A DNA stretch of 64,000 bases from positions 58,791,501 through 58,855,500 of the forward strand of contig CM059584.1 in the NCBI GenBank assembly GCA_030407085.1, written 5' to 3'. Every line of letters starts with the position of its first letter. Position 1 is the stretch's first letter. Shown one piece after another: positions 31,538 to 42,648 of this stretch. The notes under the pieces are model-generated. The model saw only the letters and a program-made list of their open reading frames with translations, did no database searches and was not told where the DNA came from. Both the position numbers and the translations under genes were made by a program. Origin of the DNA: Trichopria drosophilae (lineage: Eukaryota > Arthropoda > Insecta > Hymenoptera > Diapriidae).

Positions 31538-32241
31538 ATGAGCATCGATGTATTTGGACGTTCGTCTCAACGAGCACGGAAGCAAGTATTTCAAAGTGTC
31601 GAAATTGCTACAGATGGTTCTTATGATTTTAAGAAAAGAAAGTTATGTAATATCGGAATTCCGACAGATTCGGATGATGCCATTACTTTGAGAATGTTCC
31701 ACACATCTATTCGCGATATTAAACAGCAAATAGATGAACTGTGTAACGGTGTAATTAAAAATAACGAGAAGATTGAATACTTTGAAAAAGTATAAATAAA
31801 ATGCATCAAGATATAAATAAAAATTACAATGAAATAGAAAAGAGGCGGATTATATCTTCAGATATCGGAAATTATACTATTGAATTACATCAGGAAATAA
31901 CTAAACATACCAATAATTTAAATAAAAATAATTACACTCTTAGCAATCTTACGAATAATATCACTGTCTTAGAGCGGGAAGTAAAGAAAAATAAAGATGA
32001 TTTGAATAAAAATAATGGTTTGATTGATAGTCTTACGGTAGATATTGCTAATATAGAAGGAGACTTGAAAAAACATACCTATGACATAAGGGAGAGTAGT
32101 ACTGTAGCTCGCGATGCTGAGAAATTAATTTTTCTCCTAGAACAAAATGTCAATAAAAACAGTGAAGCCTTAAAGAAGATTAATGCAATAACTGATGTTA
32201 AGAGGGACATTTCACATTTGTACTCCTTACGGAAGAATTAA
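31538..32241 (+). pseudogene. Fibre-like coiled-coil protein, copy 2, one-base deletion
   Basis: ATG 31538 overlaps the TAA of the preceding open frame and follows a TCAGT. The head (GSYDFKKRKLCNIGIPTDS) is nearly identical to copy 1. Loss of one A in an A-run near 31785 creates a stop after EYFEKV. The coiled coil then continues from 31801 in the next frame. The last residues also differ from copy 1 (ending LYSLRKN). The role is inferred as virion fibre or spike. Confidence 0.65.
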
Positions 32242-32333
32242 TTAGTTAGTCTGAAAAATGTGAATAAATAAACAATCTACAATAATCCACCCAACAGTTT
32301 TAATCAAGACGTTGCCTTATCTGTTTAACAACA

Positions 32334-33243
32334 ATGACTTCTAAAGAGAAGAGAGAAGTCGTGGAGGAGCTTCATAAACCAGCAAGAAAAAATTATACAA
32401 GACGGCGAGTAGATATTCGCGGATTATATGAAACTTGGCAAGCTGATCTTGTAGAAATGATTCCATATGCAGATGAAAATAAGGGTTACAAATACTTGTT
32501 AACTGTCATCGATGTGTTCTCTAAGTATGCATGGGCCCGCCCAGTAAAAAGAATGCCATGAAATCGATATTTAAAATGGGTCGAATTCCAAAGAATCTAC
32601 ATACCGACCATGGAAAAGAATTTTATAATTCAAAATTTTCAAATTTAATGAAAAAACATGACTTCAATTTATATTCTACATACATTAATCTAAAACCATC
32701 AATTTGCGAACGCTTTAATCGTACTTTGAAAAATAAAATGTGGCCACAGTTTAGTCTTCATGGTAATTATCAATGGCTCCATATCTTACCAGACTTGGTT
32801 AATGATTATAACAATAGCACATATCGTACTATTAAAATGAAGCCGCAAGATGTTAATAAAGACAATGAAAAAGAATTATTGGAACGTGTGTATAATGTAA
32901 TTGTGAACGAAAAGATTCATCCAAAGTTTAAAGTAGGTCAACAAGTTCGTATTAGTAAATTCAAACATATATTTGAAAAGGAATATACACCAAATTGGAC
33001 GACTGAAGTTTTTAAAATAATAAAAGTTAAAAAACGTATCCAGTAACATATTTACTAGAAGACAATGCAAGAAACGCAATATCAGGTGGATTTTATGAAT
33101 TTGAACTGCAACGTACTAAAAATCCAGACGTTTATCTAATTGAAAAAATTCTACGTCATAAAGGTTCTAAAGCGTTTGTTAAATGGTTGGGCTTTGAAGA
33201 CAAGCATAACAGCTGGACCGACAAGGGAGATTTATTACTTTAA
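32334..33243 (+). pseudogene. RVE integrase with chromodomain, copy 2, frameshifted
   Basis: All three catalytic acids are present: Asp in WQADLVEM, Asp in HTDHGKEF and Glu in ICERFNRTLK. Against copy 1, 22 bp are missing at about 32552, just after WARPVKR, which breaks the frame inside the core. A later single-base insertion near 33035 breaks it before the chromodomain (YLIEKILRHKGSKAF ... KWLGF), which ends at 33243. The part missing from copy 1 (LHGNYQWLHILPDL) is intact here, so the two copies are damaged at different places. Confidence 0.85.
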
Positions 33244-33339
33244 GACTAATATGGTGGACAAATGATGGTTGAATAGATGGAAGCAGGATTTACTTAAGAT
33301 AAAATTAGATTTTTGTTGCATTCCTTAGCATATTTTTTT

Positions 33340-33359
33340 GTATATATACGGGTTCGAGC
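33340..33359 (+). promoter_or_regulatory. TATA box region of the coiled-coil gene, copy 2
   Basis: GTATATATACGGGTTCGAGC matches the promoter block at 3272-3315 of copy 1 and lies about 80 bp ahead of the ATG at 33431. Confidence 0.55.
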
Positions 33360-33430
33360 TGAATAGATATTAGTTAAAAGTGAGAAATCACTGAGAATAC
33401 TAAGATTTTCAGATTCTCTTAAACACAAAA

Positions 33431-33919
33431 ATGTACGCCAAATTCAGAATTGTTCTTGCGATTGTGTACGAGTGGATGGGGAAACCCACAAGTCTACACG
33501 AATTCAACGAAACGTGCCACGGAATTCGTCGCGAAATTCGTCGAATGAGTAGGAGTGTGGACGAGTTGCGACGGCTGTATAACTATTGCCAGAGGGGTGG
33601 ACAACTCCTACAGCTATACGCAGATGTACCAGGGGATACTGCGGATAATGCATTACAAGCTATTCAACACAAAATAAATGAAGCGGAAGCTGAATGCTAC
33701 AACTTCAAACAGAAGTTTTATAGTTACTATATTAACCATTTCGAAATGTCGCAGTTATACGTCGATATTCCGAAAGCTTACGACCTGACCATCAACGTTG
33801 AAGCCAAATTGAGGAAGCGGTTTTACGAGAGAATTTTGCGGCGGGAACGATGTCGTTGGCGTCTGCGCACAATACGTCTGGCGAAAGAAAAGAAAATGAA
33901 AAAAATAATTCAAAGGTGA
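33431..33919 (+). CDS. Basic coiled-coil protein after integrase, copy 2
   Basis: The 162-codon frame (MYAKFRIVLAIVYEWMGKPT...) is rich in Arg, Glu and Tyr and predicted helical. AAG|GTGAGT at 33915 is a good splice donor, and TTGTTGCAG at about 34008 a good acceptor. The following exon would add only a few residues in the spliced frame. Another frame there encodes an acidic, Asn-rich tail ending NNNRCKL. An acidic tail also occurs at the same place in copy 1. The role is unknown; the position between integrase and element end is the only link to the copy 1 gene. Confidence 0.5.
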   Translation: MYAKFRIVLAIVYEWMGKPTSLHEFNETCHGIRREIRRMSRSVDELRRLYNYCQRGGQLLQLYADVPGDTADNALQAIQHKINEAEAECYNFKQKFYSYYINHFEMSQLYVDIPKAYDLTINVEAKLRKRFYERILRRERCRWRLRTIRLAKEKKMKKIIQR

Positions 33920-34404
33920 GTTTCTAAATTTCATTTAATTTATTTATACACAATTTATTTATACATTTATATATTTAGTATTCATTTATATTTGATTTTT
34001 TGTTGCAGGTTCCATTCTTCATCAAGATGACTGATGTTGCAGCATACACCTCTGATTTGACCAGTCACTTATTATGGTCATGGACTTTAATGCTGATTCG
34101 AGAATGGTCTCCGCCGAAGATGTCACATTACCGCTGTGTGAAATATCCGCTAATCATCTGGATTCAAGTGCATCGGTCTCGCTTCAAGCGGAAAACTATA
34201 ATGATAATAATAATAGATGTAAATTATAATACATTAATAAAATATAAATTAAACAATATGTAATTAGCAAAACATATTCCTTACCATATATAATACCTTC
34301 TATTTTTTAATTCCGTTCAACATCGTCATTGTTAGTGGGATTCGGTTAAAAATTCGATGTTGTTGAATTTTGTTCCGATGTACTTCATGTATAGCTGATT
34401 ATTT

Positions 34405-34648
34405 TCAACGATGCTTCGGTAACTCTCCGTTACCTTCCGCATCCCGGAAAAGTGGTGTGTACCGAGGTGGAAGAAAACAGGAGATTTCGTTGTTCAACTC
34501 TACGCTTATTCGTTCTCCAAATTTTGTTGATACTCTCCTAATTTTTGAAACGACATATGCTTTTTCTGGGTCCAGTTCTGCCAGTTTCATAGTTGGTAAA
34601 AATTTCGTTGTTGTTGAATTCAGTGTTTTTACTAACGCTGCCGCTGTA

Positions 34649-34703
<55 letters not shown>

Positions 34704-34871
34704 ACATTTTGTTATATTTAAATTTTCGGTTTGGCTTACTAGTACTTTAATTTCCGACTGAAATTTTAAATCGCCTTTTAATATTTGTATGTTTTTTAAA
34801 AAAGCGTCGACTCTATTTTTTAATTCACGAGTTTTAACTTTTAGATCTCTTGAAGACATATATCGAGCCAC
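34405..34871 (-). CDS. Small unknown protein with trinucleotide-repeat-encoded linker
   Basis: On the minus strand an ATG at about 34859-34871 starts MSSRDLKVKTRELKNRVDAF, and a TATAAAT box lies some 50 bp upstream with a TCAGT between. This frame enters a CAT/CAG repeat and ends as poly-His/poly-Gln. A second frame (from ATG 34707) reads the repeat as poly-Ser/poly-Ala and continues with TTKFLPTMKLAELDPEKAY and ISVELNNEISCFLPPRY. The second part looks like a conserved domain (perhaps OB-like) that I have seen beside mobile elements in insects. A repeat-length change may have split one gene. It may or may not belong to Maverick copy 2. Confidence 0.4.
34649..34703. repeat. Compound trinucleotide microsatellite (GCT)n(GAT)n
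   Basis: About twelve GCT units (34649-34684) are followed directly by six GAT units (34685-34703). It sits inside the candidate small gene, so length changes in multiples other than three would switch its frame. Confidence 0.95.
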
Positions 34872-36933
34872 GCTACTGATGAAAAATACCCGACTGCACC
34901 GGCATTTATAGTAGAAACCCCACCACCTTATACGAATTAGAAATTGGGAAAGAAAATATTAGACGAATAGAAAAGTACAGTTTCAAAGTTACGTAATGTA
35001 AAGAGAATGTTTAATTTAGCTCCAAACGCGTTTGAACATGAATCTGTAGCGGAAATACGAAATCGTTTCGTTATAATTTCGTTTTTTAAACAAAAGCTAC
35101 TCCCGAAAGATCCGTATTGGAGCCCGATTCGTATTGGAGCGCGCTGATTGGTCCGACGCAACAATTAGTTGCAAAGTATGTTTTATTTTATGGGGCATTT
35201 TATTATCGATATTTTCATTGAGTATGTTAATAAAACTACAATCAGAAAAACGTTAGTTTCGAACAAGTGAGATATTAACGGGACGAAAACAATAACAAAG
35301 CATTGTTATGCGTTCGGTGTTACAAACAATAACAAAGCATTGTTATGCGACACACGAAAATAATACATAATTTTAGTTTAGAATAATCTGTATAAAGGCG
35401 AAATTGCTCGAATTATTGCTCGAAAAAGGTAATTTATTCCATTGTTCAATAATTGTTTACGCGAAAGTGCGCTGATTGCTGCTATGTCAGGAGATCGGTT
35501 AAATCGCGAAACGTTCTGATTGGCGGGGTGGCGCACGCTTTGTGGCTATATAAATCCGCGATTTAAGTCGCGGAACATTCATTCCTCTGCGAGACGGCGA
35601 TAAAGAAGGAGCTCTCCGATTACGGGAACAAAGGAGGCATTTCTCCTGTAGAGGCCAGGATCTTTGATACACCATTTCCAGCAGGGGTGTCTTCAAGGCG
35701 AAATCGACCACGACCAGACGCCGGGACGACTTCAATTTGTTTGTACAATTGGATCATCTCAAGATTTTCTGGCAGACAGACGGCGCTGGTGTTTCCTGGA
35801 CTACCTCTATTGAACACCGAGATCTTCGATTTCCTCAAAGACGTCTAGACCGTATTTTTTACATACCAACTAACTTTTCGTTTTTCTAACGAACTAACTT
35901 TTAAATCAGCCTTTTTAAGGGCTAATCGAAGCAGTTCTACAGATCTACGGAACGACATCTCAAGGCCATTCGATTTGGTGTGGAGGCTGGGAGAGCATTC
36001 CAGGACGACATCTCCGAACATATCGGTCAACCAGCAGCGGTCCGGAGGAGTCCAGGTCTCGACAGCGAGACGAGCGTGAAGCTTTCGTCCACCAGCTACT
36101 TACAACCACGAGGCAGACATCCACGCACTTGGTGGTCTGCTCATCACGGTGTCGCCAATCAGACGTAGCGAGTCTGCTGATTCGCGTAACGTCTTCCAGC
36201 AACGGGTCACCAGCTTCATCAGGGGTGATTATCCAGAGCCGTGCAGAGGACTTCAAAGAGCGATGGTCTGCTGACCGTCGTATCCACCGGGGATACGTAC
36301 TTGGTGAGGAGAATTGGGTCTGCGACCGATTACGTGACGGTGTTTTACTACTTGGAGAATTTTTAGAAAATGAAGTTTCTGATTGTGTAGTTGGTGAATG
36401 TATTGGTGTCAAATTTATTGTTTTTGGGAGGGTTAGTACAGGTATTGATGAGCAATTGTATGCTATAGATGTACGAATTGGTATCCGACTGCGTTTGTTT
36501 ATATCTGTCGAGCGAAACTGCAAGGTGTTTTTTGGTGCCATTGCTCCAGAGTCGGTGGGAGTTGGACATCTTTCATGTTCATGTTATTTGATGAATGATT
36601 GTGGTGAAGTCGATAGTAGCTTATTTGCATTCTTTCCTTCATCAAGTTTCGATTCATGCGGATGCCTCAACGTACCACACATCAAATCGCCTGGTGATAT
36701 TCAGGCTTTGTCAGCAGCGGAGTTGCGCGTTTTGAAACGTATGCTAAAAATTATTATTCTAAAATTATTATCTGCAAAGAAATGATGAAAGTGTAACAAA
36801 AAAGCAATGAATTGCTGATCTAGCACAAATGCTCAAGAGCAAATCCCCAAAACTTTCAAAGTTTTACATTAAAAAGATTATAATTTTTTGGTTAAAGGCA
36901 CAGTATTGAAAACATTTGTTTCTCATATAGTTT
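34872..36933. other. Unassigned region with promoter-like block and conflicting frames
   Basis: A 23-bp unit with CAATAACAAAGCATTGTTATG is present twice at 35287-35350. At about 35547 GGCTATATAAAT is followed by CCGCGATTTAAGTCGCGG (a short hairpin) and ATTCATTCCTCTGCGAG, which could be an LTR or other promoter. Between 35960 and 36785 long frames occur on both strands (193 codons minus, 218 codons plus) and overlap, with no recognised domain on either. I therefore do not call a gene. Confidence 0.35.
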
Positions 36934-37136
36934 CCCAACGGGCACGAAAGTCTCAAATATTTCTAAAAAGTTTTCAGAACATTCCAGAAACGTTCCTAAA
37001 ACGTTTTATGTCTACAAGTTTTACGGGACTTTTTGCAAATGTTTCGAATATGTTGCAGACATAAATAGTTTTAGGAACATTTCCGGAACGTTCTAAATAC
37101 GTTTTAGAAACATTTGGAAATTTCGTGCCCGTTGGG
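36934..37136. mobile_element. MITE with CCCAACGGGCACGAAA termini
   Basis: CCCAACGGGCACGAAA at 36934 is matched by TTTCGTGCCCGTTGGG ending at 37136, a perfect 16-bp inverted repeat. The 170-bp interior is partly palindromic (AACGTTCC, ACGTTTTA variants). No clear target duplication is visible. Non-coding, 203 bp. Confidence 0.85.
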
Positions 37137-37483
37137 TAGCTTTTTTTTGTAAAACTCCAGATTTAACCTAAATTCAAAATTTATTTGAATAAAATTATTC
37201 TGATAGAAAATATATAAAATCATTTTCAATAATAATTAAATTATATTTCTTTTTTAAATTTCCTAATAGCATAACCCATTATAAGTAAAAATACAATAGT
37301 TATAACAATTAATGACAGTAACAATAATAAAATCTGACATTTTTCAACTAGTTATGTTTAGTCTTTCAGTGTACCCTCTCCTTACTTGATCTATTTACAA
37401 ATAAAGAATAAATTGCATGATTATTAATTGGCACATATGGACATCTAATTACTGCATTTTATTGATATTAATTTTTTGTAATA

Positions 37484-37925
37484 GAGGCTCCGGAATGCAT
37501 AACTCTCGGAGCGCGCGGAATCGTAAGTAGTAACAGGCCAGTTGTTTTAATTTCTCACAGATTTTTGGACTTATCTCGATTCGTTAAATACTTAATAACA
37601 TGCCGCCAATAATAAAATTGTGGGGATCGAAAGGATCTTCAATTTGAGCTTTTACTCGTTTTGAGTCGATGAAAATTGAGCTCAGGGAAGCATCCTGAAG
37701 TCGCGCTTTTCATCTTCTGCCTGTCGCCGCACTTAAGGAGGCTCCTCCGGGCTCAATTTTCAACGAGTTAAAGCTCAATTTCAAGGTCTTTTCAATCCCT
37801 ACAACTTTTTCATTGGCGGAATATTTCTACTCTTTAATCGAAAGGGCGAGAAACTAAAAAAACAGCGAGAAATTAAAATAACCGGCTTGTTACTACTTCC
37901 GACCGTACTCGCTCTCCAGAGCCTC
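37484..37925. mobile_element. MITE with imperfect inverted repeats of about 75 bp
   Basis: The left end GAGGCTCCGGAATGCATAAC ... GTAGTAACAGGCCAGTTGTT and the right end, in complement GAGGCTCTGGAGAGCGAGTA ... GTAGTAACAAGCCGGTTATT, are related inverted arms. Inner segments (GAGCTCAGGG and GAGGCTCCTCC; AAAATTGAGC and GCTCAATTTT) are also paired, so the whole 442 bp can fold on itself. Non-coding. Confidence 0.7.
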
Positions 37926-39885
37926 AATTTTTCAAACTGCGCTTAACTATAGTAAGCCAAATGGATATGCAATTTAAGCATTGGTTAAAATATTAAAAAA
38001 TATAGTGTACGTAAATAGAATTAGGGTCAGAGGTCAATCTTAAAGGTATTTTCTGTTTGCCAGCAAAAAATGACAATTTTTAACACGAGAGGCCCAGTGA
38101 TTGATTTCAAAAGCTTATAACTTACATTTATTTACCAGGCACAGTCATGAAAAAAAATTGTATTAAATTGTTCACATACTTGTTCAAATATGAGTTACCG
38201 CATATTGTGTGCTAAAAAGTATATTATGATGGATTGAACGTAAATATTAATAAAAAATATTTATCACCGATGATATAGAAAACTGCAAGCCATAGATCGG
38301 TGAACTGAATATCTATTCCTTTACATGGTAAGCTCATGCAAAAACGTCGAGGTGTGACGATCTATATACTTTTTTCTGTGGTAAAATTCTCCTATACGAA
38401 AAAACCGGCGATACGTATTTATATGTACGTGCATCGCCTAGTAATATATCGATACATAATCCACATACCAATAAGTAAATTTGACAGACAATTTTTTTGT
38501 AGGACAATTTTTTCTCGAAGATAAGTATATAAATCGTGTCACTTCAAATTTGTTGCGTCAGCTCACGATGTACGACTAGAAATTCAGTTCACAGATCTGA
38601 TGCTCGTATAGTTTTTCACTTAAAATACATACAAGAACTGCACATTGGGTTATGTTCGAAGTCTGTCATAATTCTGAATGACTCTCCGGTTCTAAATATT
38701 AGACAGTCACGCATGCCCGTGGTACAGGGAATAAAGTTAAAACAGGGATAGAACACAGCACTTTTTCCCCTGTTCAGCGGGAAGAAAGTACGGACTTTAC
38801 GCTAGAGGATGAGAAAGATAAATTTTGTAGTGATTTGATTAAGATTAAACCGCTAAGAAACTAATTTTTTAGCAAGTCACAATGTGAATTCTGAATAGAA
38901 TCATGTATTTTCGAGTTGTAGCCTCATAACTATAGTCGATAGCTTATAATAAACGAATAAAGTATATTTGACATCATTTTTCGTGTAGAAGTTTAAAATA
39001 AACATTTCCACTCATCGTCGCCCGATTATTATGGATCAACTGTAATTTTAAAAGTTTTCGGGACGTCCTCAGAAACATACACGTTCACATATAAACGTAA
39101 ATATTACACACATGTACACAGGTACATTTGCATGCCCGCGTGCGGGCATGCAAGTGTATGGATAGATATACAGGATGTACCAACAGTTTGGAAAAACAAA
39201 TTTCGAAAACGCCGAAATACGTAAAGTGATTTTTAATCAAAAATTGAGTTATCTGTATAATTTATAATGACAAATACCCCAAGTAGAAATTGAGCACCGG
39301 TATGGTACTGAAATAATAGAGGAGCCTTGCAGGTTGCCAAACCCAATGTATTTTGACATTTTAGCAGGGTCAATATCATAAAACTTCAACCGACAGAGAC
39401 ACAACTATTCTTTTAAAGTTTCTGTTAGATGAATTAGACAATCTGCAAGCCTCCCCCATACTGGCCATTACAAAAATCGATAACATATCTTTAATTTTTT
39501 TGTCGTAATTAAAGTAAGAGATTTACGTATTACTTTTTTATTTATTTTATATATATAAAAAGTCTCATATTTTGAAAATAATTGTGATAGACGGTCTGTA
39601 AATCAAGAAACGATAAAACTCAATTATTGAGCGCATATTACACGTACAGTGTAAAACAGTATCTCATTTTGAAACGTCTTGTGTTCCTAATTTGTGAAAC
39701 TTTTAAATGTTTGAAGTGTTTAAAACGAAATGAACGTTTTAAAAATTAGGGCAAAACATCTCAAAATCAGTTGTCTATTTTTACTGTGCATAAACTTATT
39801 TTCATTCATGAATTCATCCGTCTGTTACTACTTATTCTATTATAAACATCCATATTAATACTTTTCGTCTGACTTTTATACTTAC
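37926..39885. other. AT-rich spacer, no gene recognised
   Basis: Small frames at 38336-38524 and 38536-38751 have no recognisable features. A palindromic GCATGCCCGCGTGCGGGCATGC lies at about 39131-39152. Nothing else is supportable. Confidence 0.4.
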
Positions 39886-40903
39886 AGTAAACTGTATTTC
39901 GACTGTAAACTGTATAAGACGGCGTGATGGTCGTGCGGGCTAAGCCGTTAGTCTTAGTCCGCCCGAACTGAACGTCGCGAAGGGCCCGAGTTCGAATCCC
40001 CGTTCTGCAATGTTCTCTGCTTATGTCCAGTGTGGAATAACCGGGGAACTTTGCTGGGCGAAGGTACGAATTTGGGACCGCTGCCGACCCCCGTCGGCAG
40101 TTACCGGTACCGTCAGCGTCTTATCCGCGGTCGGTACGTCGTGGGTCTTATCTCGGATAAAGAGGGGATAAGCCCCGCGTCGTACTCGCTAAGGCACAGA
40201 CCGCCGAATCTGCTGGTGGTACCGATATTGGGGTAGGGGGGACTGGCTCTGGGTGGGTGTTGTGTTGTATATGCCTAGTTCTGTCATTGTACTGTCTGTC
40301 TCTGTCCTGTACCTCTCCACTCGAGAGCCGACCCGCAAATAGACAAATCGTCATTAACGCGGGGGAAAATAACCTGTCCTTTGTCCTTTTTGTCCTTTTG
40401 TAAACTGTATTTCGGATATTGTCCGGTATTCCTGGTTTTGGATCTTTTTTACCAGTCCCAAGAGCTGGCATGCCTTTCAATTGTTCCTCGCCTATAATTA
40501 GCTTCAGCAAGCGGCGGACCATTTCCTTTGGCCGTTTTTTGTGGGACTTTAATAAATCTAATTCTTTTTTATTTACAAAAACATTTGATCCAGGTGCTAA
40601 CTCAACCTCCTAATAAAATGATTATAAAATGAATAACAATGGTACTCGATTTAATAAATAACGACGCAATAATTATATTGTAAAAAAGATACTAATAAAA
40701 TGTGTTTACCTCATCACCGCAATCGACAAGCGAAAAAGACGCAGATTGCTTTGTTAATGGCTGGTCCGACTGTGATGAAGAGGGCAATGATAGTTGTAAG
40801 GACAAAACTTGCTGAGGAGCCTGCTTTGCTCGTTCAGTTATTTTCAGAGCTTGAGCTAACATTTCCGGGGTAACGTTTAAGTTTTCAGTCTCAAAGCAGG
40901 CAT
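39886..40903 (-). pseudogene. Two exons of a BEN-domain gene, one interrupted by a SINE
   Basis: On the minus strand, exon A (40903-40710) follows AAATATAG, encodes DACFETENLNVTPEMLAQAL and a Ser/Gln-rich stretch, and ends at a GTAAAC donor. The next exon (40609-39886) starts after TTTATTAG in the same codon phase with EVELAPGSNVFVNKKELDLL and continues VRRLLKLIIGEEQLKGM. The pattern of an opening hydrophobic strand, then L--MVRxLLxxIxGEExLxxM, is that of a BEN DNA-binding or adaptor domain. Within the exon a 483-bp SINE is inserted. The exon then resumes and ends at a strong GTAAGTAT donor. Exons of this kind could be from a host gene or an insect-expanded family. The SINE disrupts the frame, so this copy is probably dead. 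Confidence 0.65.
39916..40398 (+). mobile_element. tRNA-derived SINE with 12-bp target duplication
   Basis: TGTAAACTGTAT is present directly before (39904-39915) and after (40399-40410) the insert. The head resembles a tRNA: GGCGTGATGGTCGTGCGGG in A-box position and AGTTCGAATCC (39989-39999) as B box. The body has a region with ACCCCCGTCGGCAGTTACCG and a 3' tail of TGTCCTTT-type repeats. These are the hallmarks of RNA polymerase III-transcribed SINEs copied by a LINE. It lies inside a BEN-domain exon in antisense orientation to that exon. Confidence 0.85.
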
Positions 40904-41397
40904 CTATATTTTTAAAATAAAGGTTAAATGATCGATCATTAATTAACTTTTGCAGTCAAAGTGTTACCGATAATTTGTATTTCACGAAATCCAAAACTTA
41001 TTAATTTTGGAAACATTCACAAAAAATTGCAAATTATTTTTACGCGATCTCTAATAATAGGAATGCTGACGAACATAAAAAATTAAATTTCACAAATCGA
41101 CAACATTTAATGACTGTTCAATATTGTAATTATTTTATGCTGATGAATTAAAAAAATAAAAAGAAAGGAAACGAAGAAATATTAGAACTAAAAAGAAATT
41201 AAATGTTACTGATTAACGAAATTTTACTGCCCATGTGGTACCTCTGTAAATGGACTTTAACAAAGGACCCCCACACTTTGCCGTAATTTGCAGACCCTGG
41301 TTAAATTTCAAGAAATTTCACTAAGTTCTAGTTCGGGACAACCAAAAGTTCTATCAGCAAAATTTCCACGAATCAATAGTTTTCAAGATATGGTACT
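40904..41397. other. AT-rich spacer
   Basis: This is intron-like AT-rich DNA upstream of the BEN exons. I see no gene or repeat structure that I can support. Confidence 0.4.
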
Positions 41398-41733
41398 GTG
41401 CTATGGAGAAAATATGATAACATTAACATAGACATATTACTTCAAAAGTTAGATAAAATAGGTTGCTCTGCGCCTGTAATAAAATTTGTTAACTTCCTCA
41501 CTCGCGAAAGATATATTTCCTCAGACAGCTTTAAAGATGAACTAAGGGTAACTTATAAAGGGGTTCCGCAAGGAGGGGTACTGAGTCCCCTACTATATAT
41601 CATATATGTTGCTGACATTACGGATAATTTACCAAAAAGTACAATTGTTTCGCAATTTGCCGACGTCCTAGCCGTGTACATAAAATGCGCGTCGATCAAA
41701 AGAGGCAAAAGAATCCTGGAAACCTATTTCTAA
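41398..41733 (+). pseudogene. LINE reverse transcriptase fragment
   Basis: The frame contains KIGCSAPVIKFVNFLTRERY, then GVPQGGVLSPLLYIIY, which is the RT signature around the template-primer grip of Jockey/I-type non-LTR elements. The catalytic box reads QFADVLAVY, with Val in place of the second Asp of the xADD motif, so the enzyme would be dead. Both ends are truncated and no ORF1 or endonuclease is nearby. Confidence 0.75.
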
Positions 41734-42148
41734 ATTAAAAGAACGTAACAAATCGTAACACTCATCTCAACATGCAAACCATGCAAGTCAATTTTAAAGA
41801 AAACGTTAAATATCCGTTTAATAACAGTTCATGAAATTAAAACATAAGAAAGATAAATAACCTGAAAAATAATGAAATGTTAACAATATGTGCGAAATTT
41901 TATAGAAATTGTATGACATTTTAAAAATCTATTGACGTTAAAAAACGAAATTAACATTGAAATCGAAATTTGACACAAATTATTTCAAAACGTTAGTTAA
42001 TTGATAAATACATATAAATATTGCTGAAAATGAAACATACGCAATTTAAAAATGAGTACTTGTAACTAAATGGCTGTTCACACTAATAACAAATTGTTGT
42101 GTTTTATATCAAAATGATTTTCCTTAATTTCTTTTTAGTGAAATATTT
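41734..42148. other. AT-rich spacer
   Basis: No gene or repeat structure is recognised in this stretch. Confidence 0.4.
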
Positions 42149-42382
42149 GTTATTATTACAGCTAGCGAATGAGTGATTTTGGAGTGATTCCGTCGGTAGG
42201 AAATAATAAAAAATACAGATTGAAATTTTGAATTCTACGTCAGGTTAGGGAACCTGTCATTTTTCGGTTGTTTTTTTTTTTATTGCCTTCCGTAGAATTC
42301 AAAATTTCAATCTGTATTTTTTATTATTTTCTAGCAACGGAATTACTGCAAAATCATTCATTCGTTAGCTATAATAATAAAA
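42149..42382. mobile_element. Fold-back MITE of about 230 bp
   Basis: The left arm runs TATTATTACAGCTAGCGAATGA ... AAATACAGATTGAAATTTTG and the right arm is its inverted copy, with arms of about 95 bp and a 45-bp centre. The inner arms share AGATTGAAATTTTGAATTCT. The ends lie in TATTATTA tracts, which hides any target duplication. Non-coding. Confidence 0.75.
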
Positions 42383-42648
42383 TAACCTAAATATATAAAA
42401 AACCTAGATCTTGGAGCAAAGGTTTTCTCGCTTTTTCCTCTCGTCGCGCACGCGCTCGAGAGCCCTTAATGTAGTATGATATATAACATATGTAGGGAGA
42501 TTTTCCAATTGCTGGGTACATCTGACCTATTACTGCGCTGTCTATGTTTCTATTCCTGCGATCATAACCTCATAAGAAATACATGCATCCGCAGTATATG
42601 GGACACACCGTGTCCCATTAATTTCTTCATTAACAATTTTCTTTTAAC

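Larger units (their letters stand above)
24690..34260. mobile_element. Maverick/Polinton-like (adintovirus-like) element, copy 2, disrupted
   Basis: From the left: capsid candidate, penton candidate, protease and PLA2 on the minus strand, then ATPase, conserved unknown, fibre-like, integrase and coiled-coil genes on the plus strand. This is the inverse of copy 1. Similarity to copy 1 begins at about 24690 (AATTAATGAATA on the minus strand) and is lost left of it, so the MEYIIDVQGF-type gene of copy 1 is absent. Two later insertions are visible (26195-26953 and 29953-30803). No terminal repeats and no PolB gene were found. The outer right limit is set after the coiled-coil gene region and is approximate. 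Confidence 0.8.

Noticed and set aside
30630..31538. A 302-codon gene starting at 30630
   Set aside because: The first 58 codons belong to the GC-rich insertion; the natural gene starts at 29744 and is interrupted.
34405..34707. A poly-alanine protein as a disease-type repeat gene
   Set aside because: The homopolymer results from a compound trinucleotide microsatellite; no evidence of a host orthologue.
36129..36785. A 218-codon plus-strand gene
   Set aside because: A 193-codon frame overlaps on the opposite strand, no domain is recognised on either, and no promoter or homologue is evident; left unassigned.
39916..40010. A tRNA gene
   Set aside because: A- and B-box-like sequences are present but the cloverleaf and acceptor stem are not; the target duplication and T-rich repeat tail show a SINE.
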